A stretch of DNA of 64,000 nt from Elephas maximus indicus (GCF_024166365.1 NC_064820.1:85698001-85762000), one strand, 5' to 3'. Counted from the stretch's first letter, positions 45,976 through 57,655 are shown. Notes: generated by a model from the letters alone, not told the origin. Translations and numbers: made by a program.

Positions 45976-46879
45976 TTTAAGCATGTTAGAATATTGTTAA
46001 AAACACAACCCCATTCTTCGATAAATTAACAACCTAAGCACAAAAAAGTAATAGCGAGGTGTTTGCCAACTCTTCATCAGAATGCTCTCGTGATGACTAG
46101 GCCATAATACCTTCTTTAAAAGTTTCTTTCTTCCTAGAAAAAAAATATTGAAGTTAAAAACCAAAAGTACTTGAAGGAAACTTAGTACCAAGTGAGTTCA
46201 GAGAGCCCAGAGAAAGGCATAAATCGTGTGAGGAGCCCTAGGACGAAGGAGGAGTGGCCATGGAGTAGGGAGGGTGGACTTGGGTCCTGCATGGCATCGG
46301 ACACAACAGACTGGGCAGAGCCTCACCTGGTGTACTTACCTGAACTAATTTTATGTGGTTCACAAATAACCATTTTCTACTTTTACAGTTAAATATTTAC
46401 CTAAGGTGTATTGAAAACGTGTAGTGAATCAAACCTGTGATTTCATAAATTTCTATGGCATAGAAAGAGTCTTAAATTGGTATTTGAGTTAAAAAAACAT
46501 GTGAGTTGATTTAACAGAAACTTCTCAGGTTGCAGTAGTGTAGCAGTGAGCTTGCAGATGTGTCACAATCGCAAGTTGGACGGGGAATGGCTGGAGTTAT
46601 CCCTGGAGCACATCATGGGGCGATATTTGCCCCGTTATCTCTGTGTTCTTAGTTAGGTGCTGTTTATTTGTTTGAGGCAAATCCAAAATCAATGGGAACA
46701 TTGCCTTGAATGGAAAAAAGAAAAATAGACTATCCAAAGCCAGAAATTTAGAGAAATATAGATGATGAATTTGAGGGCCAGAAAGGGCATCTGTGTTCCC
46801 TGAAGATGGGCCACCCTCCATTTTCCACAGTAGCTGACTTCTTTATTAAGGTATTTTATTCCACCTTTAGATTTATTTC

Positions 46880-47037
46880 GGGAAACTCTGGTGGTGTAGT
46901 GGTTAAGCATTGGGCTGCTAACCAAAATGGTCAGCAGTTCGAATCCATCAGGCACTTCTTGGAAACCCTATGGGCAGTTCTACTCTGTCCTATAGGGTCG
47001 CTATCAGTTGGAATCGACTTGATGGCAGCAGGTTTTT
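46880..47037 (+). repeat. AfroSINE
   Basis: ggaaactctggtggtgtagt, ggtcagcagttcgaatccat, core gttggaatcgacttgatgg. Flanks tttagatttatt and tttaggtttatt. Confidence 0.9.
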
Positions 47038-47204
47038 AATAGGTTTTAGGTTTATTTATTAATTTAGAGAGCTTGTTGATTCTGAATTCTAGTTAGCTGT
47101 CCTTTTAATCACCTGTCTACAAAATCTCGTATTTGATAAGACATTTTCAATAGATCCTCAACTTACTAATATATCCTCTGAGTTGTACGTTATTCTTTCA
47201 TTCA

Positions 47205-47345
47205 TTCATTCTTAAAAACATTTATTGGGTGCCTGCTGTGTGCCAGGTTCTTTATTAGGTGGTCAGGAACAAAAATGAATTAAGGTCCCTTCCTTCCATG
47301 TTCTTACAGTCCAGTGGGGAGATAGATATGGAAATAAACAATTGA
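47205..47345 (+). mobile_element. L2 3' end
   Basis: acatttattgggtgcctgct gtgtgccaggttc and ttacagtccagtggggagat, standard L2-type text. Confidence 0.6.
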
Positions 47346-47367
47346 AATGAAGTTGCTGATAATCGAG

Positions 47368-47455
47368 GTCCTTAGAAACCCCATGGGGCATCTCTGTCCT
47401 GTCCTACAGGGTCATTATGAGTTAGAATCGACTTGATGGTAGTGGGTTTTTTTTA
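47368..47455 (+). repeat. AfroSINE 3' fragment
   Basis: ccttagaaaccccatggggc through gagttagaatcgacttgatg and a T-rich tail. Confidence 0.82.
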
Positions 47456-47464
47456 ATGGAGTCA

Positions 47465-47740
47465 CCAGTAGCATGGGAGTATCAGCTTTGCCCAAAGGAG
47501 TCAGGCAGAGCTTCCCAGAAGAGTAATTCTTCTGGAACTGAGACTTGAAGACTGACATCGAGGCACGTGGAGATGTGCGAGAGCATGGTTTTCTCAGGGA
47601 GCAGAAACTGGTTTGGTGGTGCTGCTCTACCAGGTGAACATGGCAGACTGAGGCAGGACAGATGCAGGCTCTGGAGAAAAAGAGTGAGTAGACCTGGAAG
47701 TGAAAGAGGATCAGAATGAAACAGTGGAGAGAAAGCAGTA
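47465..47740 (+). mobile_element. L2-like remnant
   Basis: gcagagcttcccagaagagt and aactgagacttgaagactga continue the L2 begun at 47205, separated by the AfroSINE fragment. Confidence 0.45.
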
Positions 47741-47902
47741 CTAAGGAGGGGTTGAATAAAGGGTTTTCTGTGAAAGAGACCAAGAAAGGGTGGCCAATGA
47801 CAGGAGCTGTATCGTAATGACCTTTTGTTTCCCAGCACTTGTTATAGCAGCTAGAATATACCAACAACATATACTTACAACAACAACAGGAAACACATAC
47901 CA

Positions 47903-48094
47903 AAAACCAAACTTGTTGCTGTTGAGTTGATTCTGACTCATAGCAACCCTTTCAGACAGAGTAGGACTGCCCCATAGGGTTTCCAAGGCTGTACTCTTTA
48001 CAGAAGCAGACTGGCACATCTTTCTCTCTCAGAGCTACTGACCTTTCTGTTAGCAGCTGAGTGCATAACCACTGTGCCACCAGGGCTCCTTAGC
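47903..48094 (-). repeat. AfroSINE, long subtype
   Basis: aaccaaacttgttgctgttg at the left, ctgtactctttacagaagca in the middle, ctgtgccaccagggctcctt at the right. RTE copy 6 begins only a few bases later. Confidence 0.88.
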
Positions 48095-48100
48095 TAGCAT

Positions 48101-48306
48101 GTTTTTGTTGTTAGGTGCAGTCGAGTCAGTTCAGACTCATAGTGACCCTATGTGCAACAGAACAAAACACTGCCCAGTTCTGTACCGTCCTCACAATCAT
48201 TGCTGTTTGAACCCATTGTTGCAAGCCACTGTGTCATTCCATTTCATCAAGGGCCGTCTTCTTTTTTGTTGGCCCTCTACTTTACCAAGTATGATATCCT
48301 TCTCTA
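48101..48306 (-). mobile_element. RTE LINE, copy 6, 3' end only
   Basis: ttttgttgttaggtgcagtc at the left, ctttaccaagtatgatatcc at the right. About 205 bp, strongly 5'-truncated. Confidence 0.85.
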
Positions 48307-48464
48307 GTAGGTACTAAATAAATGTTTGATGAATAATCAGATTGGTGACTTTCGAAATAAGAGAATGATGGGTTTCTCCTAGTTTTTTTTTCCCTGAAGA
48401 CAAATAACTTGGGTTTCGTGAACATAGAGGGATTATTATAGTAGCTGAAAATTATATGATGAAA

Positions 48465-48666
48465 GAAGCCCTGGTGGTGCAGCGGTTAAAGCTCCCAGCT
48501 GCTAACCAGAAGGTGGTCGGTTTGAACACACAAAGCCGCTGTGCAGGAGAAGGATGTGTCAGTCAGCTTCAGTAAAGACATACAGCCTTGGAGACCCAAT
48601 GGCGCAGTTCTCCTCTGTCATATAGGGTCACTATTAGTTGGAATCAACTTGATGGCAGTGGGTAGA
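48465..48666 (+). repeat. AfroSINE, long subtype
   Basis: gccctggtggtgcagcggtt at the 5' end, caggagaaggatgtgtcagt in the middle, core gttggaatcaacttgatgg. Confidence 0.88.
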
Positions 48667-49160
48667 CATGATGAAAAATGTATTTTTAAATGGTCAGATA
48701 TAACTAGCTCGTTTACATCTTTTGGCAAGATTGTATTAATTTGCTATAATTTTCTTTCCATTGTTTTTATTCTTTTAAAATAAAAAGGTCACTTTAAATT
48801 AGTTTATTTAAACATCCTGATATTTCTGTGGACATTCTTTTATAATAAATATTAATGAAATCTACATGGTTAAGTTATTCAGGCAAGGAACTATTTTATA
48901 TTAGTAGTAACTAGGTCCCAGATTCATCTCTGGCACTTGAAACCTTTTTCGTTGTGGTGCTCTTAGGAAATCTTCTTTTTCTTCTCCTCTTTTCCCTTTT
49001 TTATTCCTCCTTCTCTTCCTCATTACTCATCTCTAGAGCAGACGATAAATGTAAAGTTGACTTCTTTGTCATCCTATTTCATTATTTCCAGTAGAAAATT
49101 TCATTTAAGTATTTTGAAAACTCAGAATTAGAAAATTGTGGTAGTAGAGATGGTAATGGA

Positions 49161-49319
49161 AACCCTGGTGGCATAGTGGTTAAGCGCTACAACTGCTAAC
49201 CAAGAGGTCGGCAATTCAAATCCGCCAGGCGCTCCTTGGGAACTCTATGGGGCAGTTCTACTCTGTCCTATAGGGTCGCTATGAGTTGGAATTGACTCGA
49301 CGGCAGTGGGTTTTTGGTT
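49161..49319 (+). repeat. AfroSINE with 15-bp target duplication
   Basis: aaccctggtggcatagtggt at the 5' end, core gagttggaattgactcgacg. Flanks agagatggtaatgga (49146-49160) and agagacggtaatgga (49320-49334) differ at one base. Confidence 0.95.
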
Positions 49320-49447
49320 AGAGACGGTAATGGATGGAATAGCAGAAATAAATCAATTTCATACACAGTAGTAAAATGTTTGTCTCTAAGAAAACATTTG
49401 AAGAGGGAGTGTTAAAATGCCTGATTTACATTTATTTTAAAAAATTA

Positions 49448-49605
49448 CAATGGCTAAGTGGTCAGCTGCTAACTGAAAGGTCAGTGGTTCAACCCCCCCC
49501 CCCCCCCCGAGAAAAGACCTCTTGATCTGTTACCGTAAAGATTAGAGCCTAGGAATCCCTGTGGGGCAGTTCTATTCTGTCATTTAGGGTTGCAATGAGT
49601 GAACA
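49448..49605 (+). repeat. AfroSINE with a C16 run
   Basis: Lacks the extreme 5' end and the 3' core. A run of 16 C (49493-49508) replaces the usual cccaccc segment after the B-box. Confidence 0.8.
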
Positions 49606-50429
49606 ATGATACTTCCTCCCTTGTTAGAAATTCAGTTGTATTTTCAGTAGTTTTCTTGACACAGATAGCTGTTTGTATACCTAGCTGTCACTTTTAATGA
49701 GTGTGCTTAATCCATATATACGAAAATCCAGATTTAAAAAAAATGATAAGTTAATAGGCGATAGGTATGGGTTTTTACTGGGTATTCCTCAAGAGTGTTT
49801 GCTGTAGGGTTTACCTAATAATGAGCTTCTTTGTGTAACTCTTTGGGAATATATCTATTTGAAAAAGAATAATGGGGCATACATACAATAAGTTTATTGC
49901 TTACAATTAAATAGGAAGAAACAGCACTGAGGAGCCAAAATGATGACCTTACTAATTACTGAGAACTTCCAAGGCGAGGCCAGGCTACTTCAGTAGAAAG
50001 CTTGGAAGCAATTGTATGAGGTGTGCAGCATTTGTTTTACTAATCCTACTTGATTTTTGTAAATACCCCTGTTCATTTGAGGTTGAGAATTTAATTACAT
50101 TAAGTCTCCTAATTAACTAAAGCACTTTGTTCCTCATGGTTTCTCTTAGAGGTTTGTGTTGTAAATGTTAATATCCTAAAAATGTCTGCCCCCCAATTGT
50201 ACTGTGTCTTATTCATATTCGGTATGCAAAAATAATTTTTAAAATTAGTCATTTTTCAGGATTAGTGCTTTTAAATTATTTATTATTAATATCTTTTAAA
50301 AAAACTTACACTAAATATCGAAGTAGTACTTATTTTAGGTGAAATCAAAGGGAAACTACAAATTGCAAGGTGGGGGCTGAAGGGGAAGGAAGAAAGAGGA
50401 GATATAGAAACAAAGCGAAGTAGGATGAG

Positions 50430-50640
50430 TACCTGTCTTGTTTCAGGCACATTGTTCATGGTTCCAAAACCCTTACAGGGTACTCTGAAGAAAGCATAGT
50501 TATCCTCATTTTACAGTGAGGGGGCAGAGGCACACGCTGAAGCATAACACATACACACACACACACAGAGATATGCACGCATGCACGCTCAACTCTCCCA
50601 GAGTTACAAGATTACCTATGTAGTTAGCGGTAAAGCCCAT
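50430..50640 (-). repeat. MIR with internal CA repeat
   Basis: tttcaggcacattgttcatg, atcctcattttacagtgagg, then after a (ca)n run at about 50551-50568 cagagttacaagattacct. Confidence 0.6.
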
Positions 50641-50714
50641 TAGGTACCCAGTCTGTCTGAGGCTGGTAAGTCCACGTTCCGCTATTATTAGGGTACAACT
50701 TTATAGCAACATAA

Positions 50715-50886
50715 GGAGCCCTGGTGGTACAGTGGTTAAAGTGATTGACTGCTAACAAAAGGCCGGCAGTTCAAAATCACCAGGGGCTGTGCGGGAGAAG
50801 AATGTGGCAGTCTGCTTCTGTAGAGATTTACAGCCTTGGAAGCCCGGTGGGGTTGCTATGAGTTGGCAGTGGGTTTGGTTTTTTGG
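50715..50886 (+). repeat. AfroSINE, first of two in one target
   Basis: ggagccctggtggtacagtg at the 5' end, tail gtgggtttggttttttgg. A 3' core segment is deleted (gagttggcagtggg). Target copy ttatagcaacataa at 50701-50714 and 50887-50900. Confidence 0.94.
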
Positions 50887-50900
50887 TTATAGCAACATAA

Positions 50901-51053
50901 CCCACTGCCATAGAGTCAATTCCGACTCATAGCGACTCTATAGCACAGAGTAGAACTCCCCCATAGAGTTTTCAAGGAGCACCTGGCGGATTCGAACTAC
51001 CGACATTTGGTTAGCAGCCGTAGCACTTAACCACTACGCCACCAGGGTTTCTG
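50901..51053 (-). repeat. AfroSINE, second in the same target
   Basis: Opposite orientation: ccactgccatagagtcaatt at the left, acgccaccagggtttc at the right. A third target copy tatagcaacataa follows at 51054-51066. Confidence 0.94.
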
Positions 51054-52228
51054 TATAGCAACATAAAATATAAAAATCTCCTTTTGAACTCTTAATGCAG
51101 TTAGCCATTTGTCCTCAAGATCTCTTTTGATATTTTTTCTTTTCTTTCCCTCTTCATAGTTCAAAGAGAGATTCCTTTCACTATCTTACCATCTTTTCCC
51201 CAACTACCTTAAGTCAGAAACGTGAGGCTAGCTGGCTCAGAGCCTCTCTTGGGTTTGCTTATCTCCAGGCCTTCATGAATTTAGATTTATCCATTAGTCT
51301 TTTCAGCGATTCCTTCCTGTCAAATTGTTCTGCTTGCTGGGAGATTTCTTGTTACTTTCCATTGTTTTTCCTGATTACTGTAAGATTGTTCTCTTATCTC
51401 TTGTTTTCAGGTCAGGGATTTCCTCCCCCTCCCATCTTCTTTTTGTGACTTCTTTTTAGCCATTAGCCTAACTCTTGATTCCCAGAGCAGTAAAAGTTTA
51501 TGAAGTCCTGGTATGTTGTTCTTTCTACATTTTTCCTTCCTCTTCTTGCTCGCTCCCCTTCCCTCTCCCCTCCTTTAGGAATACCTGTCTGGTATTTGAT
51601 TTAATGTATATAAATTGACTTAATATACAGCTGATTCTTATCATTCATGGATTCTGTATTTGTGAATTTGCCTGCTTGCTGAAATTTATTTGTAACCCGA
51701 GGTCAATACTTGCAGCACTTTCCTAGTCATTTGCAGAGTGACGAAGATTTGAATTGCTGGATGTGCACATTCTCAGCTCAGGTCAAACAGACAACACTTC
51801 TTGTTTCAGCTTTTATACTGTAGACAAGTGTCTTGTTCAGTTTTATTTTAATTCCATGTTCTTTGCATTTTTCTTGGTGATTTTGCTGTTTTAAGTGGTC
51901 CCCAAGCACAGTGCCGAAGTGCTGTCTGGTGTTCCTAAGCTCAAGAAGTCTGCGATGTGCCTTATGGAGAAGATGTGTGTTAGATAAGCTTTGTTCAGAC
52001 ATCGATTATAGTGCTGTTGGCAGTGAGTTCAGTGTTCATGAATCAATAATATATATTAAAGTGTCTTTAAACAGAAACACACATAAAATAAAGTTACGTA
52101 TTGGTTGCTTGACTAAAATATTGTGACCAGAGGCTCACGGGAACCTAACCTTATGTTTCCCCTAGGGACACTGATTTAGTATTCACTAATTCAGGGTTTA
52201 TGGTGATTTTATAGAACATAAAAAAAGC

Positions 52229-52390
52229 TCAAAACCAAACCTGTTGCTATTGAGTTGTTTCCGACTCATAGTGACCCCATAGTACAGGGTAGAACTGCCC
52301 CGTAGGATCTCCAAGGAGTAGTTGGTGGATTCAAACTACTGACCTTCAGGTTGGCAACCAAGCTCTTAACTACTATGCCACCAGGGCTCC
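52229..52390 (-). repeat. AfroSINE in Tigger7-like element
   Basis: ccaaacctgttgctattgag at the left, atgccaccagggctcc at the right. Flanks tagaacata and agaacata. Confidence 0.88.
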
Positions 52391-52404
52391 AAAGAACATA
52401 TAAA

Positions 52405-52445
52405 AACGAAACCAAACCCATTGTTGTCGAGTTCAGTCTGACTCA
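52405..52445 (-). repeat. AfroSINE 3' fragment
   Basis: cgaaaccaaacccattgttg, then tcgagttcagtctgactca. Followed by tatagaacataaa, another copy of the target. Confidence 0.8.
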
Positions 52446-52461
52446 TATAGAACATAAAGCA

Positions 52462-52625
52462 AAAAAAACCAAACTTATTGCCATTCAGTTGATTCTGACT
52501 CATAGCGACCCTGTAGGACAGAGTAAAACTACCCCGTAGTGTTTCCAAGGAGTGCCTGTGGATTTGAACTGCTTACCTTTTGGTTAGCAGGCATAGCTCT
52601 TAACCACTATGCCACCAGGGTTTCC
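52462..52625 (-). repeat. AfroSINE in Tigger7-like element
   Basis: aaccaaacttattgccattc at the left, atgccaccagggtttcc at the right. Right flank tagaacgtaa is the last target copy. Confidence 0.88.
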
Positions 52626-53872
52626 CATGTAGAACGTAACTACCATGAATAATGAGAATCAACTGTATATAATACTGAGGTTGAGGACCTTTTTCCAGGT
52701 TTTCTTGGGAGTTCGTCACCCCACAGCAGTCCACAAAACTCCGTAATTAGCTCCTAGGATTTTTTCCTTCAATGCCATGATCAACTCCCTTACTTTGTAC
52801 CTGCAGCTCTGGCCACCTCTTCTTGGCCAGTTCCCGCTGGACCCTGCACCTCATAGAGTGGATGTGGACCCGGGACACACTGTCTGGGCCTAGTAGTCTG
52901 CCTTCAGATCTAATATGACGGCTGGCTGAGGGAAGAATAAGTGATGAGTAAATCTGTACACCTCCCTGATGGCCACCTGAACAGGACAGAGAGAGGCCCT
53001 GCCATTACAGAGTGTGTTTTCTAATTGGGAAAACTCTTGGTTTGATCCTGATTGATACACATTCCGTTAGTCTTTATCTGGCCACACCACAGGGTTAGTG
53101 CTTCTCTGGGAAGGGCTGTTGAGAGCAGATATCAAATACCATCTTAAGAATGGATCGTGGTTCAGCCAGGAGGACATGTACATGTTCCCTCAAGGCAGTG
53201 CTTTTTGGGGTCACAAGTCAGTAGTGGATTATGAAATCAGTTTTATAGGTTGCAATTAGCACTTTAAAAAATGAAATGGAATAAAGTAGAAGATAACATT
53301 ATTGCTTAATGAAACTGTTCATTCCTTATTTGCTTTATATGGTAGTCCTGGCTGTTTCAAAGAGCAACAAATGGACTACTGGGCATCCCTGTTAACAATA
53401 AACAATGTATACAAATAGCACATTAGCTGAATGATGTTTCCCTCTCAGCTCAGCGTCACAAACATTTATTGTACAATTACCATGGATGTTACTGAAATCC
53501 AAAGGCTCATGGTCCTTTCCCATTAATGGCTCCCAGTCTATCTGGAGAGCCAGCATGTACACAGATCTCTCCAATACAGAGCAGACTGAGTGAGTGCTAC
53601 GATAAGGAAGCCAGGGAGAGAATGATTCTGTCCAGAGCACTGGTGCTCAGTAGGAATATAATGTGATCCACAAATGTGAGCCATATACATAATTTAAAAT
53701 TCTTTAGGAGCTACATTTAAAAAAGTAAAATGAAACAGGTGAAATTAATTTTAACAATATATTTTATTTAACCCAGCGTATCTAAAATATTTTAACATGT
53801 TGTCAGCATAAAAATTATTGAGGTATTTTATATTCTCTTTATACTAAGTGTGTAAAAGTCATTTTTTTTTTT

Positions 53873-54253
53873 TTAAGTCATGTAGTGCTGCTGTAACAGA
53901 TATACCACAAGTGGATTGCTTTAACAAAGAGAAATTTATTTTCTCATAGTCTAGCAGGCTAGAAGTCCAAATCCAGGATGTCAGCTCTAGGGGAAGGCTT
54001 TCTCTGTTGGCTCTGGAGGAAGGTCCTTCTCCTCAATCTTTCCGTGGTCTAGGAGCTTTGCCGCCAGGAACCTCGGGTCCAAAAGGATGCACTGTGCTCC
54101 CAGCGCTGCTTTCTTGGTGGTATAAGGTCCCTCCGTCTTCTCTACTCACTTTTCTCTTTTATATCTCAAAAGAGATTGGCTTAAGACACTACCTAATCTT
54201 GTAGATCTCATCAGTATAACCCCCCCGCCAAAAAAAAAAGCTGCCACTAATCC
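53873..54253 (-). mobile_element. MaLR/MLT1-like LTR, left part
   Basis: Starts aagtcatgtagtgctgctgt and follows the 2168 and 9797 copies until it stops at the RTE insertion. A C7 and A10 run near 54221-54239. The rest of the LTR is at 56882-57028. Confidence 0.75.
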
Positions 54254-55376
54254 TTCTCATCTTCCTTCAGTACCATTGGTTCCTGATCATATGCCACCTC
54301 TTGAAATGGTTGAATATCAACTAATTCTTTTTGGTATAATGACTCTGTGTATTCCTTCCATCTTCTTTTGATGCTTCCTGCATCGTTTAATATTTTCCCC
54401 GTGGAATCCTTCACTGTTGCAACTCGAGGCTTGAATTTTTCCCTCAGTTCTTTCAGCTTGAGAAACGCCGAGCTTGTTCTTCCCTTTTGATTTTCCATCT
54501 GCGGCTCTTTGCACATGTCATTATAATACTTTACTTTGCCTTCTCGAGAGGCCCTTTGAAATCTTCTGTTGAGTTCTTTTACTTCTCAATTCTTCCTTTT
54601 GCTTTAGTTGCTTGACGCTCAAGAGCAAGTTTCAGAGTCTCCTCTGACATCCATCTTGGTCTTTTCTTTCTTTTCAGTGACCTCTTGCTTTCTTCCTGGA
54701 TGATGTCCTTGATGTCATTACACAACTCATCTGGTCTTCGGTCACTAGTGTTTAATGCATCAAATCTATTCTTGAGATGGTCTCTAAATTCAGGTGGGAT
54801 ATACTCAAGGTCATATTTTGGCTCTCGTGGACTTGCTCTGATTTTCTTCAGTTTCAGCTTGAACTTGCCTATGAGCAATTGATGGTCTATTCCACAGTTG
54901 GCCCCTGGCCTTGTTCTGACTGATGATATTCAGCTTTTCCATCATCTCTTTCCACAGATGTAGTCAGTTTGATTTCTGTGTGTCCCATCTGGCAAGGTCC
55001 ATGTGTGTAGTCACTATTTATGTTGGTGAAGGAAGGTGTTTGCAATGAAGAAGTCGTAGGTCTTGCAAAATTCTATCATTCGATCTCTAGCATTGTTTCT
55101 ATCACCAAGGCCATATTTTCCAACTACAGATCCCTCTTCTTTGTTTCCAACTTTCGCATTCTAATCCCCAGTAATTATCAATGCATCTTGATTGCGTGTT
55201 GGATCAATTTCAGACTGCAACAGCTGATAAAAATCTTCTATTTCTTCATCTTTGGCCCTAGTGGTTGGTGTGTAAATTTGAATAATAGTCATATTAACTG
55301 GTCTTCCTTGTAGGTGTGTGAATATCACCCTATCACTGACAGCGTTGTACTTCAGGATAGATCTTGAAGATAGATC
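54254..55376 (-). mobile_element. RTE LINE, copy 7, inverted 5' portion
   Basis: Reading on the minus strand from the right: endonuclease pieces (SRSILKYNAVSDRVIFTHLQ, IIQIYTPTTRAKDEEIEDFY), then KYDLEYIPPEFRDHLKNRFD and QPFQEVAYDQEPMVLKED. It stops just where the reverse transcriptase domain starts. The next part of the same element is at 55377 in the opposite orientation. Confidence 0.9.
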
Positions 55377-56881
55377 TTGAAGGAAGAAGTCCAAGCTGCT
55401 CTGAAGGCATTGGTGAAAAACAAGGCTGCAGGAATTGATGGAATATCAATTGAGATGTTTCAACAAACAGATGCAGCAATGGAGGTGCTCACTTGTCTAT
55501 GCCAAGAAATATGGAAGACAGCTTCCTGGCCAACTGACTGGAAGAGATCCATATTTATGCCTATTCCCAAGAAAGGTGATCCAGCCGAATGTGGAAATTA
55601 TAAAACAATATCATTAATATCACACACAAGCAAAATTTTGCTGAAGATCATTCAAAAACGGCTGCAGCAGTATATCGACAGGGAACTGTCAGAAATTCAG
55701 GCTGGTTTCAGAGGAGGACGTGGAACCAGGGATATCATTGCTGATGTCAGATGGATCCTGGCTGAAAGCAGAGAATACCAGAAGGATGTTTACCTGTGTT
55801 TTATTGACTATGCAAAGGCATTCGACTCTGTGGATCATAACAAACTATGGATAGCACTGCGAAGAATGGGAATTCCAGAACACTTAATTGTGCTCATGAG
55901 GAACCTTTACATAGATCAAGATGTGGTTGTTTGGACAGAACAAGGGGATACTGATTGGTTTAGAGTCAGGAAAGGCGTGTGTCAGGGTTATATTCTTTCA
56001 TCATACCTATTTAATCTGTATGCTAAACAAATAATCCAAGAAGCTGGACTATATGAAGAAGAATGGGGCATCAGGATTGGAGGAAGACTCATTAACAACC
56101 TGCATTATGCAGATGACACAACCTTGCTTGCTGAAAGTGAAGAGGACTTGAAGCACTACTAATGAAGATCAAAGACCACAGCCTTCAGTATAGATTACAC
56201 CTCAACATAAAGAAAACAAAAATCCTCACAACTGGACCAGTGAGCAACATCATGATAAATGGAGAAAAGATTGAGGTTGTCAAGGATTTCATTTTACTTG
56301 GATCCACAATCAACACCCATGGAAGCAGCAGTCATGAAATCAAAAGACGCATTGCATTGGGCAGATCTGCTGCAAAGGACCTCGTCAAAGTGTTGAAGAG
56401 CAAAGACTGAAGACTAAGGTGCGCCTGACCCAAGGCATGGTATTTTCAATAGCATCATATGCATGTGAAAGCTGGGCAGTGAATAAGGAAGACCGAAGAA
56501 GAGTTGAATCCTTTGAATTGTAGTGTTGGCAAAGAATATTGAATATACCATGGACTGCCAAAAGAATGAACAAATCTGTCTTGGAAGAAGTGTGGCCAGA
56601 ATGTTCCTTAAAGGCAAGGATGGCGAGACTGCGTCTTCCATACTTTGGACATGTTGTCAGGCAGGATCAGTCCCTGGAGAAAGACATCATGGTTGGCAGA
56701 GTACAGGGTCAGTGGAAAAGAGGAAGACCCTCAACGAGGTGGATTGACACAGTGGCAGCAACAATGAGCTCAAGCACAACAACGATTGTAAGGATGGCAG
56801 AGGACCAGGCAGTGTTTCGTTCTGTTGTGCATAGAGTCGCTATGAGTCGGAACCGACTCGACGGCACCTAACAACAACAAC
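55377..56881 (+). mobile_element. RTE LINE, copy 7, forward 3' portion with long RT frame
   Basis: A 261-codon frame (55377-56162) begins KEEVQAALKALVKNKAAGID and contains the reverse transcriptase blocks CFIDYAKAFDSVDHNKLW, KGVCQGYILSSYLFNLYA and the catalytic box LHYADDTTLLAES. A frameshift near 56160 leads to MKIKDHSLQYRLHLNIKKTK, and a further break near 56408 to the C-terminal region. The 3' end is gactcgacggcacctaacaa plus (caa)n. Best preserved RTE frame in the window but broken, with no intact start or endonuclease. RTE elements copy RNA at a nicked target and their machinery is thought to move AfroSINEs. Confidence 0.93.
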
Positions 56882-57028
56882 AGTCCACCTCATTACATCA
56901 TGGTGATAGAATTTGCAACACATAAATCACATCAGATGACAAAATGGTAGACAGTTATACAATACTGGGAATCATGACCTAGCCAAGTTGACAGATATTT
57001 TTTGTAGATACAATTCAATCCATGACAC
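56882..57028 (-). mobile_element. MaLR/MLT1-like LTR, right part
   Basis: cctcattacatcatggtgat, caatactgggaatcatgacc, and the LTR end caattcaatccatgaca. Resumes the LTR begun at 53873. Confidence 0.75.
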
Positions 57029-57048
57029 TTACCAAACACATAGAAACC

Positions 57049-57088
57049 AAACCCCTTGCTGTCGAGTTGATTCTGACTCATGTCGACC
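57049..57088 (-). repeat. AfroSINE 3' fragment
   Basis: ccccttgctgtcgagttgat then gactcatgtcgacct. Cut off by the plus-strand copy that follows. Confidence 0.75.
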
Positions 57089-57090
57089 TT

Positions 57091-57264
57091 ATGGCCCTGG
57101 TAACACAGTGGTTAAAGCTCTTGGCTGTAAACCAAAAGGTCGGTGGTTCAAACCCACCAGCCACTTGGCAGGAGAAAGATGTGACAGTCTGCTTCTGTAA
57201 AGATTTACAGCCTAGGAAACCTTACGGGATAGTTCTACTCTCTCCTATAGAGTCGCTATGAGTA
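57091..57264 (+). repeat. AfroSINE, long subtype
   Basis: ggccctggtaacacagtggt at the 5' end, ggagaaagatgtgacagtct in the middle, then gggatagttctactctctcc. The 3' core is truncated (agtcgctatgagta). Confidence 0.87.
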
Positions 57265-57655
57265 TGAGTTTACACTTACAGCGTATCTCAGTTCTGTCTG
57301 TCCACGTTTCACGCACTCGGTAGCTGCATGTGCTTAATGGCTACTGAGTTAGATGGCTCGGTTTTAGAGAATGCAGGGCAGCTTTGTGCAAGAGATGGGC
57401 CTGGACGGGTAGGTAACCCTTGACTGAACAGATGTTCGGGAAAATACATTTCTTAATGAGACAAAAGTTTTTTTTTTTTAAAGAGCTTACAAATAAGAAT
57501 TTGTGGGGGAAAAAAAGCTAGTGAAGCTTTTACTGTGTACCAGGTATGTTCTATGACCGTTACTTATATTAATCTATATTGTAATCTCAACAACCATTTG
57601 AGGTAATTTTTTTTTATTATATAGGCAAAGATGAAGTAACATTATCTATTTATAT

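Larger units (their letters stand above)
51626..52667. mobile_element. Tigger7-like DNA transposon
   Basis: Left end cagctgattcttatcattca and right end (reverse complement) cagttgattctcattattca are inverted repeats, bordered by TA. The interior (accagaggctcacgggaacc, gttagataagctttgttcag) matches my memory of Tigger7, a non-autonomous pogo-type element. Three AfroSINEs sit near its right end. Confidence 0.82.

Noticed and set aside
47415..47903. 162- and 118-codon minus-strand frames
   Set aside because: Span an AfroSINE fragment and L2-like sequence; no conserved protein.
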